A stretch of DNA of 64,000 nucleotides from Sphingomonas sp. IC081 (GTDB taxonomy: Bacteria > Pseudomonadota > Alphaproteobacteria > Sphingomonadales > Sphingomonadaceae), in NCBI RefSeq assembly GCF_006874585.1, contig NZ_CP029763.1, positions 172,203 through 236,202 on the forward strand. The letters run 5' to 3'. Below, in pieces: positions 61,185-64,000 of this stretch. Numbering within the stretch: the stretch's first letter is position 1; every line of letters starts with the position of its first letter. The notes beneath the pieces were generated by a model. The model was not told where the DNA came from and ran no database searches. It was given only the letters and a program-made list of their open reading frames with translations. A program made the position numbers and the translations under genes.

Positions 61185-61375
61185 GCGTAGGGCCGGTGGC
61201 GCCCCGATCGGGCGCGGTTTGGGAAGAAAGTCGTCATCGGCAGGTCTATGTTGCCCTAGTTTTCTTTACCGGGTAGATTTACGTCGAACAGGCCGGTTTG
61301 GCAACGCGAGCGGACTCGCATGGCGATGGGCAGGCAAATCTCCGTTTTCCTTACCTGCGACACGGACCGTCGGCG
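61185..61375. promoter_or_regulatory. Putative recombination site of second transposon
   Basis: 191 bases between the recombinase and the transposase fragment. GTTTTCTTTACC at 61259-61270 recurs as GTTTTCCTTACC at 61344-61355 in the same direction, 85 bases apart. Such spaced repeats could be recombinase subsites or transposase-binding repeats of a Tn5053/Tn552-like end. Confidence 0.4.
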
Positions 61376-61789
61376 GTGACGCATCCGGCGCTTGTCCCGC
61401 CGCTGGCGATCGAGCGCTACCGCGTCCTTGAACCGCACCTCGCCGATGGCATCCCGCTCGCGGACCTCGCCCGCACCGGCACGCTGAGCGAGCGGACGTT
61501 GCAGCGCTGGCTCGGGCGCTACCGTGCCGAAGGACTTGCCGGTCTCGCGCGTCTGCCGCGCAACGATCGGGGCAGGCTGCACCTGCCGGAACATCTGGTC
61601 GAACTGACCCGCACTCTCGCCACCAAGCGCCCGCGACCCCCGGTCGCCGCCATTCACCGAAAGGTGCAGGAACTCGCCATCGCGCATGGACACCGAACCC
61701 CCAGCTATGCGGCCGTCGCGCGTGTCGTCAGGGCGATACCGGCAAGCCAGATCGCCGCAGCCTCCGATCCGGCCGTCTACCGCGACCAG
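61376..61789 (+). pseudogene. Truncated Mu/TniA-type transposase
   Basis: 138 codons remain. The GTG at 61376 gives THPALVPPLAIERYR, a helix-turn-helix (IPLADLARTGTLSERTLQRWLGRY), the linker RLPRNDRGRLHLPEHLVE and VAAIHRKVQELAIAHGHRTPS. This is the DNA-binding N-terminal half of TniA/Mu-type transposases. The catalytic DDE half is missing: the frame ends in the first three bases of the IS3 element (TGA). It does not continue on the far side of the IS. It is inactive as a transposase. Confidence 0.82.
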
Positions 61790-61852
61790 TGATCTGCCCC
61801 CCGCTGAGTGGCCCAGAGACTATGATAGTCTGGACCACGAAAGGGATGACGA

Positions 61853-62131
61853 ATGCCAAGCAAGAAGCACAAGCCGGAAGAGATTATCGGGAAGCTGCGT
61901 GAAGTTGAGATCGTGCTGGCCCAGGGGGCCTCGACGGCGGAGGCGTGTCGCCGGATCGCAGTCAGCGAACAGACTTACTATCGCTGGCGCAAGGAGTATG
62001 GCGGCCTAAAGACTGACCAGGCGCGGCGGATGAAGGATCTGGAGAAAGAGAACCAGCGGCTTCGCCGGGCGATCTCGGACCTGACGCTGGACAAGCTGAT
62101 ATTGCAGGAAGCTGCACGGGGAAACTTCTGA
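61853..62131 (+). CDS. IS3-family orfA (DNA-binding protein)
   Basis: 92 aa. The helix-turn-helix is in GASTAEACRRIAVSEQTYYRWRKEYGG, followed by a leucine-rich coiled coil (MKDLEKENQRLRRAISDLTLDKLILQEA). It binds the element's ends. Its stop is followed by the orfB frame at -1; the fusion transposase is made by programmed -1 frameshifting near its 3' end (known for IS3 elements). Confidence 0.93.
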   Translation: MPSKKHKPEEIIGKLREVEIVLAQGASTAEACRRIAVSEQTYYRWRKEYGGLKTDQARRMKDLEKENQRLRRAISDLTLDKLILQEAARGNF

Positions 62132-62175
62132 GCCCCGCGCGGCGAAGGCGCTGCATCGATCATATACGACGGGAT

Positions 62176-63030
62176 TTGCCAGTCCGGCTATCCGAGCGAC
62201 GGATATGCCGGGTTCTGGGGCAGCATCGATCGACACAGCGTAAAGTGCCGCGTGGGGCGGATGACGAACAGGCGCTGACGGAGGACATCATCGCCTTGGC
62301 AAAGCAATATGGTCGTTACGGCTACCGCCGGGTCACGGCGTTGCTGCGCCATGCGGGGTGGACGGTGAACCATAAACGGGTCGAGCGGATATGGCGGCGC
62401 GAAGGGCTCAAGGTGCCGCAGCGCCAGCCCAAACGCGGGCGTCTATGGCTCAACGACGGATCATGCATCCGCCTGCGGCCTGAGTATCCTGGGCATGTGT
62501 GGGCCTACGACTTCGTCGAGGGGCGCACGCATGACGGCCGCAAGTTCCGCATCCTGACGATCATCGACGAGGCCAGCAGGGAATGTCTGGCGCTTATCGT
62601 TGCGCGACAGCTCAAACATGAGGATGTGCTGGCGGCCTTGGCGGACCTGTTCATCTCGCGCGGCCCGCCTGCACATATACGGTCAGATAATGGCGCCGAA
62701 TTTATCGCCAATGCCGTCCAGCAATGGCTGCGGCAGATCGGCGTGAAGACGCTCTACATCGCGCCGGGATCGCCATGGGAGAATGGCTATAATGAAAGCT
62801 TCAATGGGTCGCTGCGCGACGAACTGCTCAATGGTGAAATCTTCTACAGCCTCGCCGAGGCCAGGGTGCTGATCGAAGCCTGGCGGCGGCATTACAACAC
62901 CGTCCGCCCGCACAGCAGTCTTGGCTATCGGCCACCGGCACCAGAAACGGCGACACCGCCATATCCGGCCTCCGGTTCCGCTTCGCTCCACCTCCGTCCG
63001 GATATGGCGGCGATGAGCTTAATGCACTAA
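62176..63030 (+). CDS. IS3-family orfB (DDE transposase domain)
   Basis: 284 aa as a separate frame, in the -1 frame relative to orfA. The DDE residues are in VWAYDFVEGRTHDGRKFRI (Asp), IRSDNGAEFIA (Asp) and ENGYNESFNGSLRDELL (Glu). The frame is open further 5', toward the orfA stop region, so the natural product is probably the OrfAB fusion. The HTH_21-like segment near residue 35 (DIIALAKQYGRYGYRRV) is typical. It is followed by the right end of the element. Confidence 0.94.
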   Translation: MPVRLSERRICRVLGQHRSTQRKVPRGADDEQALTEDIIALAKQYGRYGYRRVTALLRHAGWTVNHKRVERIWRREGLKVPQRQPKRGRLWLNDGSCIRLRPEYPGHVWAYDFVEGRTHDGRKFRILTIIDEASRECLALIVARQLKHEDVLAALADLFISRGPPAHIRSDNGAEFIANAVQQWLRQIGVKTLYIAPGSPWENGYNESFNGSLRDELLNGEIFYSLAEARVLIEAWRRHYNTVRPHSSLGYRPPAPETATPPYPASGSASLHLRPDMAAMSLMH

Positions 63031-63068
63031 CAAACCAATCGGTCCACTCGGTGGGGGCAGATCATCCT

Positions 63069-63949
63069 ATGCGCACGAGCCTCGATCATCTGCCGCCCGC
63101 AAAGCAGCGCGAGCTTGAGCGCGTCGTCGAAATCCTGTTCGAGGAGTTCAATGACGTCCTCGCGCTCGCCAGCACCAGTGGAAGAAGAAGGGCCGCATCA
63201 CCAAGGTCATTCTCTACGGCAGCTACGCACGCGGCGGCTGGGTCGACGAACCGCACACCGCCAAGGGCTACAAGTCCGACTTCGACCTCCTCGTCATCGT
63301 CAACGACAAGCGGCTCACCGACTATGTGAAATACTGGGCGAAGGCCGAGGAGCGTTTCCACCGCGAGTACGGCATCACGAAGAGCATCAAAACCCCAGTC
63401 AACTTCATCGTGCACACGCTGCAGGAGGTGAACGACGGCCTTGCCCATGGCCGGTATTTCTTCATGGACGTCGCCAAGGACGGCATCGCGCTCTACCAGA
63501 GCGACGACAGCGTGCTCCATACGCCAAAGCCCAAGACGCCGAAGGATGCGCTAAAAATGGCGCGGGAATACTTCGATGAGTGGTTTCCTTCGGCGATGAA
63601 GCGCTACAATATCGCCAAGTTTGACGTCGGGCAGGGCTACCTAAGAGATGCGGCCTTCGATTTTCATCAGGCAACCGAGCGACTCTACCACTGCGTGCTT
63701 CTGGTCTGCACGTTCTATACTCCACACGTTCACAACCTCGGTTTCTTACGGTCACAGGCCAACCTCATCGACCGGCGCCTGATGTATGTCTGGCCCGAGG
63801 ACAACCGCAAGCAGCGCGTGATGTTCGAGAAGCTCAAGCAGGCCTATGTGAAGGCGCGCTACTCGAAGCATTACCGCATCAGCGAGGAAGAACTCACGTG
63901 GCTCGGCGAGCAGGTCGAGGAGCTCGGCCGCGTCGTCCACGCTGTGTGA
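63069..63949 (+). pseudogene. Frameshifted nucleotidyltransferase-HEPN protein
   Basis: The plus-strand frame from the ATG at 63069 gives PPAKQRELERVVEILFEEFN, then shifts near 63170. The other frame carries GRITKVILYGSYARGGWVDE and SDFDLLVIVNDKR, the GS...DxD motif of minimal nucleotidyltransferases. It runs into TDYVKYWAKAEERFHREYGI and a C-terminal HEPN domain (DAAFDFHQATERLYHCVLLV; final helix EELTWLGEQVEELGRVV), with a possible RxxxH site RYSKH. A single-base indel would restore one ~290-aa protein. MNT-HEPN proteins are often toxin-antitoxin or defence-like. Either a real lesion or a sequencing error. Confidence 0.75.
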
Positions 63950-64000
63950 AGCGAGCGGATCGCCGAGCCTGAAGTGGCCGCCAAGGGCTGATTTAGGCCG

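Larger units (their letters stand above)
61790..63064 (+). mobile_element. IS3-family insertion sequence
   Basis: 1275 bp. Both ends begin TGATCTGCCCCC and continue with an imperfect repeat of about 25 bases (GAGTGG block conserved). It carries orfA and orfB in different frames. A perfect 7-1-7 palindrome (AGACTAT/ATAGTCT) lies at 61817-61831 near the left end. No 3- or 4-base target duplication is present (left CAG, right TCC), and the two flanks are parts of different genes. Copies of orfA and orfB look intact, so it may still move. Confidence 0.92.

Overview
The window looks like a sphingomonad (Sphingobium/Novosphingobium-type alphaproteobacterium) accessory region, on a plasmid or in a genomic island. 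The evidence is GC-rich coding sequence, large TonB receptors next to ring-hydroxylating oxygenases, a scattered catabolic gene set, a dense metal-resistance operon, and Tn3- and IS3-type elements. No rRNA, tRNA, CRISPR array or replication origin was seen. Gene functions are read from motifs and family resemblance; no database search was possible.

1-28.4 kb is a catabolic island. It opens with the end of an MFS transporter overlapping a SIR2-domain gene, then a minus-strand set: Rid-family protein, conserved small protein, IclR regulator, aldehyde dehydrogenase, aspartate-dehydrogenase-like protein and ThDP enzyme. Next are two inverted, recently duplicated TonB receptors (8116-10494 and 16993-19338). 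They bracket two related MFS transporters, a Rieske oxygenase alpha subunit with a Glu in place of the usual bridging Asp, a TetR regulator and a TauD-type dioxygenase. A second TauD-type enzyme follows. Then comes a complete A1-A2-A3-A4-B-C-D upper meta-cleavage operon (three-component dioxygenase, diol dehydrogenase, extradiol dioxygenase, C-C hydrolase), with a divergent AraC regulator. The growth substrate cannot be named from sequence.

28.4-39.6 kb holds a decayed metallo-beta-lactamase-fold gene and two divergent TetR genes. An EmrAB/TolC-type tripartite pump follows, with three matching 16-bp operators around these genes. An outer-membrane phospholipase A, a DUF2147 protein and a zinc alcohol dehydrogenase that has lost its start complete the section.

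39.6-43.8 kb is an intact 4.26-kb Tn3-family transposon with perfect 36-bp ends, carrying a GNAT acetyltransferase. 44.0-58.7 kb is a thirteen-gene, one-direction metal-resistance operon: CDF-like protein, FTR1/cytochrome c permease, small His-rich protein, CzcC/B/A, SRPBCC protein, two small lipoproteins, ZIP transporter, second CDF-like protein, P1B-4-type ATPase and a phosphomannomutase-like HAD hydrolase. A divergent MerR regulator and a typical MerR promoter with a 19-bp spacer lie at its head.

58.7-64.0 kb holds a PDZ/retropepsin-like protein, a serine recombinase, a Mu/TniA-type transposase cut off by an IS3 element, and a frameshifted nucleotidyltransferase-HEPN gene on the other side of that element. 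Several boundaries lack target duplications, so the region has been rearranged after the insertions.
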